A stretch of DNA of 13,560 bases from Erythrobacter sp. (GCA_013214365.1 JABSPI010000005.1:1144-14703), one strand, 5' to 3'. Counted from the first letter of the stretch, positions 1 to 7,559 are shown. The notes: generated by a model from the sequence alone, not told the origin. Program-made: numbers and translations.

Positions 1-686
1 AAGGCGACCAGCCCGTCAGTGACAAAGAACATCACCGCATAATAGGGGTTGAGCGCCCACAAAATGTCGGGATTGTTGATGATCTGCCACCCACCCAGCA
101 GCGCAATCACCGTGAAGTAGACGATCATCACCGGGGCAAACAACGCCCCCACTTTGGCGGTTCCGCGGGCTTGCAAAACAAACAGGAAGACCAGCAAACC
201 CAGCGCGATAGGGATCACATATTGCTGCAATCCGGGATCGACCACGGTCAAACCCTCAACCGCCGAGAGGACCGAAATGGCCGGGGTGATCATCGAATCG
301 CCATAAAACAGCGAGGTCGCAAACACGCCAAGCAGCACAACCAGCCAGCCATAGCTCGATTTGCCGATATGCCGCGACAACAACGCCACCAGAGCCAGGC
401 TACCGCCCTGCCCCTTATTGTCGGCGCGCATCAGGATAGTGACATATTGGATCGCCACCACCAGCAACATCGACCAGAAGATCAAGCTGACCACGCCCAG
501 CACATGCATCCGGTCAATCGCCACGGTGGCGGTGCCGGCAAAGGTTTCGCGAAAGGCATAAAGCGGGCTGGTGCCGATATCGCCGAAGACGATACCGATT
601 GCGCCGACCGCCAAGGCCGTCTTCGAACCGCTATGTGCGTGTCCCGAAGAATGCGTCTCGCGCGAGGGAGCTGTGCTTTCGCTCAT
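1..686 (-). CDS. kup: Kup-type potassium uptake transporter, N-terminal part (runs off left edge)
   Basis: This is the start of a low-affinity K+ uptake protein of the KUP/HAK/KT family, an inner-membrane K+/H+ symporter in characterised members. The visible 228 residues hold the family signatures: GDIGTSPLY (about residues 35-43), a helix with [19 protein letters not shown], the ADNKGQGG loop (about 89-95), and [18 protein letters not shown] (about 128-145). The ALNPYYAV region follows near the edge. Family proteins are usually about 620-630 aa, so roughly 400 residues lie outside the window. The ATG at 686 is preferred. An in-frame ATG at 737 would add 17 residues (MGRIAKRV...), and neither start has a convincing Shine-Dalgarno. 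It follows ccmI by 143 bases on the same strand, with no clear terminator between them. No functional link to cytochrome maturation is implied. Confidence 0.95.
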   Translation of the reverse strand, partial: MSESTAPSRETHSSGHAHSGSKTALAVGAIGIVFGDIGTSPLYAFRETFAGTATVAIDRMHVLGVVSLIFWSMLLVVAIQYVTILMRADNKGQGGSLALVALLSRHIGKSSYGWLVVLLGVFATSLFYGDSMITPAISVLSAVEGLTVVDPGLQQYVIPIALGLLVFLFVLQARGTAKVGALFAPVMIVYFTVIALLGGWQIINNPDILWALNPYYAVMFFVTDGLVA

Positions 687-829
687 ACTGGTCCGACTAT
701 CCCGCAGCCCGGGGACACGTTTTGCAATGCGCCCCATCCAAGGTCGCGCGCTCTAGCACCGCCGCTTCGCAGCTGCAACATTCGCGCAGCCAGATCCCGA
801 AGGCGCATCGTTCTTGCACACCCCAACGC

Positions 830-1471
830 CTATTGCAGCATCGGCGCATTGGCGATCATCTGGTCGAGGCGCTCAACACGCTGTTCCAGTCCGGGCCGCC
901 AGGACGCATCTTCGGGGGAATTGGCCAAAAGCTGCGCCCAGGTGTCGCGCGCGGCCAGCACATTGCCGCTTTGCAGAAAGGAATTGCCCAGAAACAGATC
1001 CGCTGCCGGATTGGCCGGATCGAGCACGCGCGCACGGCCATAGGCATAAAATGACGCCGGCGTCACAGTGCCATCGGCATGGCCCGTCAATGCCATGCCC
1101 AACGCCACCCACGCTTCCACATCATCGGGATTTTGCCGCAGACCACCGCGCAAAGTGGCCGCCGCATCAGCAAATTTGCCATTGCGCGCCAGCCCGTCCG
1201 ACATCACCAGATATTGCGGCATGGCTATGCTCGCGAACAAGGCTTGGCGCGCATCCACCATAGCTTCGCCCGATTGCTGTTCACGCGCGCGGTCGGGCTG
1301 TTTGGGGGCGCCGGGCAGGCCGGGTGACCCTTGGAAAGAATAGCCCACCACGCCCAGCAACAAAAACGCGCCAAACACCGCAAACCCCTCACGCGGGAGG
1401 CGCAAAGTGAACGCCGCAATCGCAAAGGCGGCCAAAGCAAGCGCCAAAATCGCGAGCCAGCCGCCGATCAT
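830..1471 (-). CDS. ccmI: CcmI-like cytochrome c biogenesis factor with TPR domain
   Basis: Last gene of the ccm operon. CcmI (CycH) holds apocytochrome c for the haem ligation complex in System I. The 213-aa product has two N-terminal membrane helices (about residues 2-22 and 30-46), as in known CcmI. A linker and a periplasmic TPR-like region follow (about 85-185), with ARNGKFADAAATLRGGL, NPDDVEAWVALGMAL and DPANPAADLFLGNSFLQSG repeats. It is much shorter than CcmI of E. coli or Rhodobacter (about 400 aa), so only the TPR module seems present and the extra C-terminal apocytochrome-binding part is missing. Its ATG overlaps the ccmH stop by four bases (ATGA). A GGGGGA stretch seven bases upstream could act as ribosome binding site, and it lies inside the ccmH tandem repeat. 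Position and architecture make the call fairly safe, although TPR sequence alone is not specific. Confidence 0.87.
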   Translation of the reverse strand: MIGGWLAILALALAAFAIAAFTLRLPREGFAVFGAFLLLGVVGYSFQGSPGLPGAPKQPDRAREQQSGEAMVDARQALFASIAMPQYLVMSDGLARNGKFADAAATLRGGLRQNPDDVEAWVALGMALTGHADGTVTPASFYAYGRARVLDPANPAADLFLGNSFLQSGNVLAARDTWAQLLANSPEDASWRPGLEQRVERLDQMIANAPMLQ

Positions 1472-1908
1472 GCCGCATCCCCCATATCACCCGCATCCCC
1501 CGCATCTGCGCGCCGGCGCAACCGGCCCAGCAGAGCCAGCCCGACCAGCGCGACAAGCACCAGGGGGATCGCAAAGAGCGGCCATGTCGTCGCGCTCATC
1601 TCGGGTTGGTAGCTGACATAATCGCCATAACGCGTGATCAGCCAGCTGCGGATTTGCTCGGGGCTTTCCCCGGCCAACAGCCGCGCGCGGACCTGATGGC
1701 GCATATCGCCGGCCATGGGGGCATCGCTGTCATTGATGCTTTGCGACTGGCATTTGAGGCAGCGCAGGGTTTCCATCAACTCGGTCGCCTGCGCCTCAAG
1801 CGCGGGGTCGTCGAGCTGGGTGTAGGCATAGGGCGCGGCGGGCATCGCATTTTGCGCCGCCAAGGGCGCGGCAATCAAAGCCAGCAGCGCAATCACGAGC
1901 CGCATCAC
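1468..1908 (-). CDS. ccmH: CcmH apocytochrome c thiol reductase / haem lyase subunit
   Basis: CcmH (CycL) is a membrane-anchored periplasmic thiol-oxidoreductase that keeps the CXXCH cysteines of apocytochrome c reduced and joins CcmF and CcmI in haem ligation. The 146-aa product has a signal peptide (about residues 1-18, ending PLAAQ). The family motif is LRCLKCQSQSI with C50 and C53, where LRCxxC is the redox site. RYGDYVSYQPEM follows, then one membrane helix (about 110-128). The C-terminus is odd: after the RRR stop-transfer charges it ends in a Gly/Asp-rich tail, ADAGDAGDMGDAA, coded by a 9-base tandem repeat. The start overlaps the ccmG stop by ATGA and the end overlaps ccmI by ATGA, which suggests translational coupling. 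Confidence 0.96.
   Translation of the reverse strand: MMRLVIALLALIAAPLAAQNAMPAAPYAYTQLDDPALEAQATELMETLRCLKCQSQSINDSDAPMAGDMRHQVRARLLAGESPEQIRSWLITRYGDYVSYQPEMSATTWPLFAIPLVLVALVGLALLGRLRRRADAGDAGDMGDAA
1475..1510 (-). repeat. 9-base tandem repeat at the 3' end of ccmH
   Basis: Four consecutive 9-base units read on the plus strand as GCATCCCCC, ATATCACCC, GCATCCCCC and GCATCTGCG; units 1 and 3 are identical. On the coding strand they give the (A/M)-G-D triplets of the CcmH tail. The unit is a multiple of three, so a change in copy number would keep the frame. The innermost unit also supplies the G-rich stretch just upstream of the ccmI start. Confidence 0.7.
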
Positions 1909-2432
1909 CGCACCTCCTCCAGCTTTTCCAGCAGCAAAGGCACAGTGTCCGCGCGGACATCGCCGATATGCTGATAGCGGATATTGCCCTCGGCATCGAT
2001 GACATAGGTTTCGGGCACACCCGATGCACCGATTTCGATCATCAAAGAGGAAATATCATCGGCCCCGATCCGGGTGTAAGGATTGCCATAACGCCCGAGG
2101 AAATCGGCCACCGCTTCGGGCCGGTCACGCACCGCGATCCCGATGATTTCGACCCCCTGGCTTTGCAATGCCTCCAAATGCGGCGCCTCGGCAATGCAAG
2201 GCAGGCACCAGCTCGCCCAGATGTTGAGCAGGCGCGGTTGCCCCCCGACCAGATCGGCCCGGCGCACACCGGGCATGCCGGCAATCGCAGGCTGCAAGGA
2301 AAATTCGGGCAGCGGCTGCGCGATCATTTGCGAGGGCACATCCTGCTGTTTGGGCTGGTTCAGCATGAAGGCGGCGAGCCCGGCAAAAAACAGGAACAGC
2401 GCAAGCGGCACGAGATAGAGGGCGCGCATCAT
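1905..2432 (-). CDS. ccmG: CcmG/DsbE thiol:disulfide interchange protein
   Basis: CcmG (DsbE) is a thioredoxin-fold periplasmic reductant that passes electrons to CcmH and apocytochrome c. The 175-aa protein has an N-terminal anchor helix (about residues 5-23) and a thioredoxin-like domain. The active site is WASWCLPC (C76, C79), with the acidic surroundings AEAPHLEAL after it, and the cis-proline motif GVPETYVID (P140) is present. This Pro-Glu-Thr form is typical of the CcmG/DsbE/TlpA group. Length matches the family (about 170-185 aa). The start is the first of two adjacent ATGs (2432 and 2429). The first one overlaps the ccmF stop as ATGA, and either may be used. It sits between ccmF and ccmH as in most System I operons. 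Confidence 0.96.
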   Translation of the reverse strand: MMRALYLVPLALFLFFAGLAAFMLNQPKQQDVPSQMIAQPLPEFSLQPAIAGMPGVRRADLVGGQPRLLNIWASWCLPCIAEAPHLEALQSQGVEIIGIAVRDRPEAVADFLGRYGNPYTRIGADDISSLMIEIGASGVPETYVIDAEGNIRYQHIGDVRADTVPLLLEKLEEVR

Positions 2433-4459
2433 TCGGCAGGCTCCGGCAGTTTGTCTTCGTCAAGCGCATCAAGATCAGCGCGCCTTTGCCCGGCGATTTT
2501 CTTGGCATTGCGGCGTTTCAGATCCACCCGCACCCGGCCCGCAATCGACAAAATTCCGCCCATTGCGATCAAGACCCCGCCATACCAGATGAAGGTCACA
2601 AACGGTTTCCACCACACCCGGATCTGCCACCGTTCGCGGCCGCGTGCATCGACCCCTGCGCGGTCGCCGATCACGGCGTATAATTGTCCATTCCAACGCG
2701 TGATCAGCGCGCTTTCGCTGGTGGGTTGCGGCGGGGACCAGAAATTGCGCGCTTGGGGGGTGAGCAAAGTGGGTTCCTCGTCGCCGCGGCTTGCCATGAT
2801 GCGCGCCTCCATCGCGGTCCAATTGGGCCCGGCGACGGGGGACACCTCTTCCAATTGGATCGTCCAGCCGCCGGTATCGGTCGCATCGCCCGGCGCCATC
2901 GCGGCCAGCCTTTCGGTTGTGAACGCGCTCTCACTGGCCATGCCGAACAGCGACACAGCAACCCCGAAATGGGCCATCACCATGCCCCATGTCGCCAAAG
3001 GCACGCGCCGCAAAACGCGCCCCCTAAGCGGCAGAAACGCCGCCACAGCCAGCGCAATCGCCATCCCCAGCCCCAAGAGCGAGAGCACCGAATAATCGCC
3101 CAGGATCGCAACCAGCGCGATCACCGCGATAACAATCGCCAACAGCGCTTTCAGCTCAAACTGGATCCGTCCGGGATTGTCATTCTTCCACCGCAATAGC
3201 GGGCCCACCGCCATCACCGCGAACATCGGAATGGCAAAGATCGCCCCGGCGGGATTGAAATAGGGCGGGCCAACGCTGACCCGGACATCGAACGCTTCGG
3301 TCAAAAGCGGGTAGAGCGTGCCCAGCAAGACAATCGCCAAAATCGCCGAGAGCATCACATTGTTGAACACCAAAGCGCCCTCGCGGCTGGTCGCGGTGAA
3401 ACGTGTGCCTTCGGCAATACTGCTCGCGCGCACTGCGAAAATCGCCAGACTGCCGCCGATATACAGGCCCAAAAGCGCGAGGATAAAGCTGCCGCGTTCG
3501 GGATCGACAGCGAAAGCGTGGACGCTGGTCAAAACGCCGGAGCGGACCAGAAACGTGCCCAGCATCGACATCGAAAAGGCCAGCACGCCCAGCATAATCG
3601 TCCATGTCCGCAAGGCATCGCGCGCGGCCAGAACGCTAACCGAATGGAGCAGAGCGGTCGCCGCCAGCCACGGCATGAGCGAGGCATTCTCAACCGGGTC
3701 CCAAAACCACCAGCCGCCCCAGCCCAGCTCGTAATAAGCCCAATAGGACCCCGCCGTGATCCCGAAGGTCAAAAACACCCACGCCCCCAACACCCATGGG
3801 CGCAGCACTTTGGCAAATTCGGGCGTCACCTGCCGCGTGATCAGCGCGCCCATACACAGGCTGAATGCGATCGAGAGGCCGACATAGCCAACATACAAAG
3901 TGGGCGGATGGATCGCGAGGCCGATATCCTGCAATAACGGGTTGAGCCCCGACCCTTCCAGCGGCGCCACGGGCAGGCGTTCAAACGGGTTCGAGGACAA
4001 GATCAAAAACGCATAGAAGCCCAGCGCCACAAACCCTTGCACCGCCAGCGTCGCCGACATCGTCTTTTCGGGCAAACGCCGCTCTAACCCGGCGAGCAAT
4101 CCCCCCGACAAAGCCAGCACCGCAACCCATAGCAACATCGACCCTTCGTGATTGCCCCAGGTCCCGGTGAGTTTGTAGATAAACGGCTTGGCCGAATGCG
4201 AATTGGTCTCGACCAGTTTGATCGACAGATCAGTCACCGCAAAGGCATAGAGCAGCAAGCCAAAGGCCAGCACCGCCAGAAATGCCTGCACCACCGCAGC
4301 GGGGCGGGCGTAAATGGCATAACTTTGCGCGCGGGCTTTCCCATCGGGCCCATTTTGCCCATCAGGCCCATCACGCAGGCCCAGCGCGCCCGACACCATC
4401 TGCAACACCGCCAAAGCAGCCGACAGCCACAAGGCGGCAAGTCCCAGTTCCGCGATCAT
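2429..4459 (-). CDS. ccmF: CcmF haem lyase subunit
   Basis: CcmF is the large polytopic inner-membrane protein that takes haem from holo-CcmE and attaches it to apocytochrome c with CcmH and CcmI. The 676-aa product has many hydrophobic helices and the haem-handling WWD signature WGWGGWWFWDPVENAS (about residues 246-260). Conserved SHSAKPFIYKLTGTWGNHEGS (88-107) and IHPPTLYVGY (183-192) segments precede it, and HAFAVDPERG (314-323) follows. The C-terminal periplasmic part ends in a last helix and a charged tail. Length is normal for the family (about 640-680). One oddity is a short collagen-like Gly-X-Y insert, DGPDGQNGPDGK (about 30-41), between the first and second helices, coded by a 9-base tandem repeat. 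Start and stop both overlap the neighbours by ATGA. Confidence 0.98.
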   Translation of the reverse strand: MIAELGLAALWLSAALAVLQMVSGALGLRDGPDGQNGPDGKARAQSYAIYARPAAVVQAFLAVLAFGLLLYAFAVTDLSIKLVETNSHSAKPFIYKLTGTWGNHEGSMLLWVAVLALSGGLLAGLERRLPEKTMSATLAVQGFVALGFYAFLILSSNPFERLPVAPLEGSGLNPLLQDIGLAIHPPTLYVGYVGLSIAFSLCMGALITRQVTPEFAKVLRPWVLGAWVFLTFGITAGSYWAYYELGWGGWWFWDPVENASLMPWLAATALLHSVSVLAARDALRTWTIMLGVLAFSMSMLGTFLVRSGVLTSVHAFAVDPERGSFILALLGLYIGGSLAIFAVRASSIAEGTRFTATSREGALVFNNVMLSAILAIVLLGTLYPLLTEAFDVRVSVGPPYFNPAGAIFAIPMFAVMAVGPLLRWKNDNPGRIQFELKALLAIVIAVIALVAILGDYSVLSLLGLGMAIALAVAAFLPLRGRVLRRVPLATWGMVMAHFGVAVSLFGMASESAFTTERLAAMAPGDATDTGGWTIQLEEVSPVAGPNWTAMEARIMASRGDEEPTLLTPQARNFWSPPQPTSESALITRWNGQLYAVIGDRAGVDARGRERWQIRVWWKPFVTFIWYGGVLIAMGGILSIAGRVRVDLKRRNAKKIAGQRRADLDALDEDKLPEPAE
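4340..4375 (-). repeat. 9-base tandem repeat in ccmF coding Gly-X-Y triplets
   Basis: Four 9-base units aligned on CCCAT start at 4340, 4349, 4358 and 4367 (plus strand CCCATCGGG, CCCATTTTG, CCCATCAGG, CCCATCACG). On the coding strand they read as Asp/Asn-Gly-X triplets (DGP, DGQ, NGP, DGK). The tract lies in the loop after the first CcmF helix, where family members are variable. Frame is preserved for any copy number. Confidence 0.72.
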
Positions 4460-4944
4460 CTTGCCTGCTCCAACCCTGCGACCGTTTCAGCATAGGCGGC
4501 CGCATCTTGCGGCTCTTGGTGTCCATCCAAGCCTTCGAGTTCGCGTGGGACATAATTTTCATCATGCTTGGCGAGCAAATTGGTGGCGAGGAAGGTGCCA
4601 TCGGCTTGCAGGCTGCCTTCGGCGACCACGCCCGACCCTTCGACGAACAGGTCGGGCAAAATCCCGCTATAGGTCACCGACACCGTGTCCGCAGTGTTGC
4701 CGGTGACCACGAAATTGACTGTGATCCCGTCGCTTTGCGTGGTGATCGAACCGGCCTGAACCATCCCGCCCAGCCGCACCGCCTGACCCACCGAAGGGGG
4801 CTCGGCCGCGATTTGTTCGGGCAGGTAGAAATAATTCGCCTGATTGCGCAGCGTCCAGGTCGCGATCAATCCGGCCGCCACAATCGCCACCAGCGCCAGA
4901 ATCACCAGCGTCATGCGTTGATGCTTGGCTTTCAACTCTGCCAT
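4456..4944 (-). CDS. ccmE: CcmE haem chaperone
   Basis: CcmE binds haem covalently in the periplasm after CcmC loads it, then hands it to CcmF. The 162-aa product has one N-terminal anchor (about residues 11-31). A beta-barrel OB-fold domain follows, including FYLPEQIA, QAVRLGGMVQAGSI, VNFVVTG, VSVTYSGILPDLFVEG and GVVAEG. The haem-attachment motif is LLAKHDENYVP, with the covalent His at H127 and the axial-ligand Tyr at Y131. The soluble C-terminal tail (about 136-162) is flexible and poorly conserved, as usual. The gene starts four bases after ccmD and overlaps ccmF by ATGA. All key residues are intact, so I see no reason to doubt function. Confidence 0.98.
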   Translation of the reverse strand: MAELKAKHQRMTLVILALVAIVAAGLIATWTLRNQANYFYLPEQIAAEPPSVGQAVRLGGMVQAGSITTQSDGITVNFVVTGNTADTVSVTYSGILPDLFVEGSGVVAEGSLQADGTFLATNLLAKHDENYVPRELEGLDGHQEPQDAAAYAETVAGLEQAR

Positions 4945-4948
4945 CTGC

Positions 4949-5089
4949 TCAACGCCTCTTCATCGCGTCACGGCGCGCCTCTGCGCGGCGCATTGTGGTG
5001 TAGCTCCACGCGGTCAATATCGCGATCGCCCCCATGCCCAACGCAAAGGCACCGATCACAAACGGCCAATGGTCCAATGCCTCACGCAT
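4949..5089 (-). CDS. ccmD: CcmD small haem exporter subunit (46 aa)
   Basis: A 46-residue open reading frame begins MREALDHWPFVIGAFALG and ends with a basic stretch, RRAEARRDAMKRR. This is the CcmD pattern: a short N-terminus, one membrane helix (about residues 9-27) and a positively charged C-terminal tail. CcmD helps release holo-CcmE from the CcmC complex. Position fits exactly: its ATG shares one base with the ccmC stop (TAATG) and its TGA lies four bases before ccmE. The family is so short that sequence identity is weak, so the call rests mainly on topology, charge pattern and place in the operon. Confidence 0.9.
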   Translation of the reverse strand: MREALDHWPFVIGAFALGMGAIAILTAWSYTTMRRAEARRDAMKRR

Positions 5090-5889
5090 TACGCATTCCC
5101 CAAACTTTGCCCCGTATCGCCCCCGCCCGATTGGGCGACGGAACCGGTCGGCGCATCATGGCCGGTTTGATCATCGTCCAACGCACGGCGGCGCAAGCGC
5201 GCCTCAACCTGTTGCTCCGCGATCAGCGCCCGCATCCGCATCATAACCAAGGCCCCGAACAAGAGCGAAAAACCCACAGTCGCCGCCAAAAGCGGCCACA
5301 AATAGACAGGGTCAATCGCGCTTTTGCCGACCGTGATCGAGGGCGGTTGGTGGAGCGAGTTCCACCACACCACGCTGCGATTGATGATCGGCACATTGAT
5401 CGCGCCGACAAGGCCGAAAATGGCCGGAATTTTGAACGATCCGCCTTCGCGCGCGGATGCCTGGGCCAGAGCGATAAAACCGCCATAGAGGAACAACAGG
5501 ACCAACATCGATGTCAGCCGCCCGTCCCATTCCCACCACGTGCCCCAGGTCGGACGGCCCCAGATCGATCCGGTGGCCAGACAAATCGCGGTGAAGACCA
5601 TGCCGGGCACCGCGATCGCGCGCGCTGCAATTCCCGACAAAGGATGTTTCCATATGAGCAACGCCGCGCATGCAATCGCCAGACCGGCCCATCCCCCCAT
5701 GCCCAGCCACGCCGCCGGCACATGGATAAACAAAATTCGCACGCTTTCGCCCATCAAACGGTCGGGCGGGACCATGAACAGCCCCCAAAAAATCCCTGCA
5801 AGCGCCAAGCCCGCCCCGCCCCAGAACAGGAGCGGCATGAGCCAGTTGGCCAGCTTCAAAAAGCGCTTAGGATTGGCGTAGATATGCAC
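5089..5889 (-). CDS. ccmC: CcmC haem transporter / CcmE-loading protein
   Basis: CcmC is a six-helix inner-membrane protein of the haem-handling family that attaches haem to CcmE. The 266-aa product shows HVPAAWLGM with H56, the tryptophan-rich WWD motif WGRPTWGTWWEWDGR (about residues 110-124), and INRSVVWWNSLHQP with the second external His at H180. Six hydrophobic segments are visible. The C-terminal tail after about residue 225 is soluble and variable. The start is GTG at 5889: an AGGGAA ribosome binding site lies seven bases upstream, and an in-frame TAA 24 bases upstream rules out a longer form. It appears to be the first gene of the operon, since upstream (5890-6105) is non-coding. ccmA and ccmB, often found before ccmC, are absent here. 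Confidence 0.97.
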   Translation of the reverse strand: MHIYANPKRFLKLANWLMPLLFWGGAGLALAGIFWGLFMVPPDRLMGESVRILFIHVPAAWLGMGGWAGLAIACAALLIWKHPLSGIAARAIAVPGMVFTAICLATGSIWGRPTWGTWWEWDGRLTSMLVLLFLYGGFIALAQASAREGGSFKIPAIFGLVGAINVPIINRSVVWWNSLHQPPSITVGKSAIDPVYLWPLLAATVGFSLLFGALVMMRMRALIAEQQVEARLRRRALDDDQTGHDAPTGSVAQSGGGDTGQSLGNA

Positions 5890-6011
5890 TGTCGTTTCCC
5901 TGCTCGCACCGTATTAGAGCCTGAAGCGCGGCCCGCAAGAGCGCAAAACGCGCAAGCCACGCTGTATTTTGAGCAATTGGATGCTTTGGCCCGGCATATG
6001 GAGCACCATTA

Positions 6012-6052
6012 ATCGGCTGCGCATGCCATAGCGGATAACGCGCATCGCCGAT
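6012..6052 (-). terminator. Imperfect hairpin downstream of the leucine dehydrogenase gene
   Basis: Two nested arms pair: ATCGGC with GCCGAT (6012-6017 with 6047-6052) and TGCGC with GCGCA (6018-6022 with 6040-6044). A two-base bulge separates them on one side and the loop is 17 bases. It lies 54 bases past the dehydrogenase stop and upstream of ccmC. There is no U-tract, so it may be a weak or factor-dependent terminator, or a structure in the ccm leader. Confidence 0.35.
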
Positions 6053-6105
6053 AATTTCCAATGCCATGCACGTATAGGTTCAATGCCGCTCGGGCGACCC
6101 TATGA

Positions 6106-7182
6106 TTATGCCGCGGCCCCGCGCCCGATCAATTCCTGTGCCATTTGATCGGCGACGATATCGGGCGATGTGCCGCTCGCCTGGCTGGTTTGCCAGACCT
6201 GTTCGAGCCGCGCGGGGATTTGTTCGATCCGGGCGTTGACGTCGGCCTTGCTGGCATGGTGGCCATCGCGCCGGGCCAGATATTCGGTTGCGACCGAAAT
6301 AATCCCGCCGGCATTGATGACATAATCGGGGGCATAAAGGATGCCGCGCTCGAACAGCGCCTTGCCGTGATGCGCGCGCGCCAATTGATTGTTGGCCCCG
6401 CCGGCAACGATCTGGGTCTGGAGCGCGTCAATGCTGCGCTCATCAAGGATCGCGCCCAGCGCATTGGGGCTGAGCACGTCGCATGGCGTGGTCAGGATCG
6501 CATCGGGGGCGACCACATCCGCGCCCAGTTCCTGCGCCAGAGCGGCGACCGCATCGGCGTGAATATCGGCCAGCGTCAAACGCGCGCCGTCCTTGGCCAG
6601 CAATTTGGCCACACCGCCGCCCACGCTGCCTGTGCCCTGCACCGCGACATGCACGCCGCGCATATCATCAGTGCCCAGCTTGTGGCGCACCGCGGCCTTG
6701 ATGCCGAGATAGATACCGTAGGATGTGAACGGGCCGGGATCGCCGCCCGCGCTGTCTTCGCCCGATACCGGCAGGCCCGAGACATGCGCGGTGCGCTGCG
6801 AGACGGCGACCATATCGGCCTCGCTGATGCCGACATCCTCGGCTGTGACATAACGCCCGCCCAGCCCCTCGACCGCATCGCCAAAGGCGGCGAGCATTTC
6901 GGGTGTTTTGGTGCGCGCATCATCAGCCAGGATCACCGCCTTGCCCCCGCCCATCGGCAGGCCGGCCATAGCGTTTTTATAGCTCATCCCGCGCGACAGG
7001 CGCAGCGCGTCGCGCAAACCGTCTTTGGGATCGGGATAATGCCAGAACCGCGTGCCGCCCGCACCGGGGCCCAAATGGGTGGAATGGACCGCAATAATCG
7101 CCGTCAACCCCGAGCCTCGATCGCGCACAACATGCACCATCTCGTGATCGTCAAAATCGGGTTCGGTCCAAAAAGCAGTCAT
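6106..7182 (-). CDS. Leucine dehydrogenase-like (Glu/Leu/Phe/Val dehydrogenase family)
   Basis: NAD-dependent oxidative deamination of a branched-chain amino acid to its 2-oxo acid is the likely reaction, in the cytoplasm. The 358-aa product has the family fold in order. The catalytic domain carries GPGAGGTRFW (39-47), MSYKNAMAGLPMGGGKAVI with K69 and K81, and TAEDVGIS with D116. The Rossmann domain carries VQGTGSVGG (181-189). GGANNQL (261-267) and APDYVINAGG (284-293) follow. Length and the GGGKAVI signature fit leucine/valine dehydrogenases (about 350-365 aa) better than glutamate dehydrogenase (over 410 aa); exact substrate cannot be read from this. The ATG at 7182 (MTAFWTEPDF) is chosen because the frame otherwise runs back through the tRNA gene. 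The gene starts 62 bases after tRNA-His on the same strand, with no visible terminator between. Confidence 0.93.
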   Translation of the reverse strand: MTAFWTEPDFDDHEMVHVVRDRGSGLTAIIAVHSTHLGPGAGGTRFWHYPDPKDGLRDALRLSRGMSYKNAMAGLPMGGGKAVILADDARTKTPEMLAAFGDAVEGLGGRYVTAEDVGISEADMVAVSQRTAHVSGLPVSGEDSAGGDPGPFTSYGIYLGIKAAVRHKLGTDDMRGVHVAVQGTGSVGGGVAKLLAKDGARLTLADIHADAVAALAQELGADVVAPDAILTTPCDVLSPNALGAILDERSIDALQTQIVAGGANNQLARAHHGKALFERGILYAPDYVINAGGIISVATEYLARRDGHHASKADVNARIEQIPARLEQVWQTSQASGTSPDIVADQMAQELIGRGAAA

Positions 7183-7244
7183 AGCCAAGCGCCTCACTAA
7201 CTGTGCGCATTGACCGGTGGGGCCTTGGACAAACAGGGGGAAAA

Positions 7245-7322
7245 TGGGGCGATCGACGGGGTTCGAACCCGCGACCTCCGGTACCACAAACCGGCGCTCT
7301 AACCAACTGAGCTACGATCGCC
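7245..7322 (-). tRNA. tRNA-His (anticodon GTG)
   Basis: Read on the minus strand, a full cloverleaf can be drawn. The 7-bp acceptor stem is GCGATCG/CGATCGC, perfectly paired. The D arm is AGCTCAGTTGGTTAGAGC. The anticodon stem CCGGT/ACCGG carries the loop TTGTGGT, giving anticodon GTG, and the T loop is TTCGAAC. The extra 5' G (G-1) typical of tRNA-His is encoded at 7322 and faces C73. The 3' CCA is encoded (7247-7245). Length is 78 bases, including G-1 and one extra base in the D loop. Confidence 0.98.
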
Positions 7323-7479
7323 ACATGCCCGCCCTGATGACCCCGAAGGGTTGACCGATGGTCTCACCAAGCCTTGCGCAGACCCCCGGCTCTACGCATC
7401 GCGAGCGAGGGGTCAAGGCCGCTTTGGACGGGGGCGAGCCTGTTGCACAATGCGGGCTTTATGAAAAGCAAAAACTGCC

Positions 7480-7508
7480 CTGACACTGTATTCACGCAAG
7501 ATTATTTC
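7480..7508 (+). promoter_or_regulatory. Possible sigma-70-type promoter for the oxygenase gene
   Basis: CTGACA at 7480-7485 and TATTTC at 7503-7508 are separated by 17 bases, about 50 bases before the chosen start codon. The match is moderate and based on eye alone. The rest of 7323-7559, between tRNA-His and this gene, shows no other gene. Confidence 0.25.
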
Positions 7509-7559
7509 ATAGCCCCCTTGGGCCTTGTGCGGGCAAAGCATCGCCGTAAGGTCAATTTT

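Noticed and set aside
171..1054. Plus-strand frames over kup and ccmI
   Set aside because: The minus strand gives clear Kup and CcmI sequence. These frames are His, Arg and Gln rich with no family resemblance.
4282..6012. A 576-residue open frame on the plus strand opposite ccmF, ccmE, ccmD and ccmC
   Set aside because: It is antisense to four well-supported ccm genes. Its composition (Arg, His, Gln, Pro rich) is typical of shadow frames in GC-rich coding DNA, and no domain is recognisable.
5867..6067. A 66-residue minus-strand frame overlapping the start of ccmC
   Set aside because: It has no recognisable domain, overlaps the ccmC start, and has no clear ribosome binding site. The region is better read as leader.
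6145..7200. A 351-residue plus-strand frame opposite the leucine dehydrogenase
   Set aside because: It is a shadow of a gene with clear catalytic motifs on the other strand.
7183..7287. A 35-residue N-terminal extension of the leucine dehydrogenase
   Set aside because: It would be translated from inside the tRNA-His gene, and the family begins near MTAFW.
7374..7559. A 62-residue N-terminal extension of the oxygenase
   Set aside because: It has no ribosome binding site and the sequence is unlike P4Hc proteins. The ATG at 7560 has TAAGGT at a good distance.
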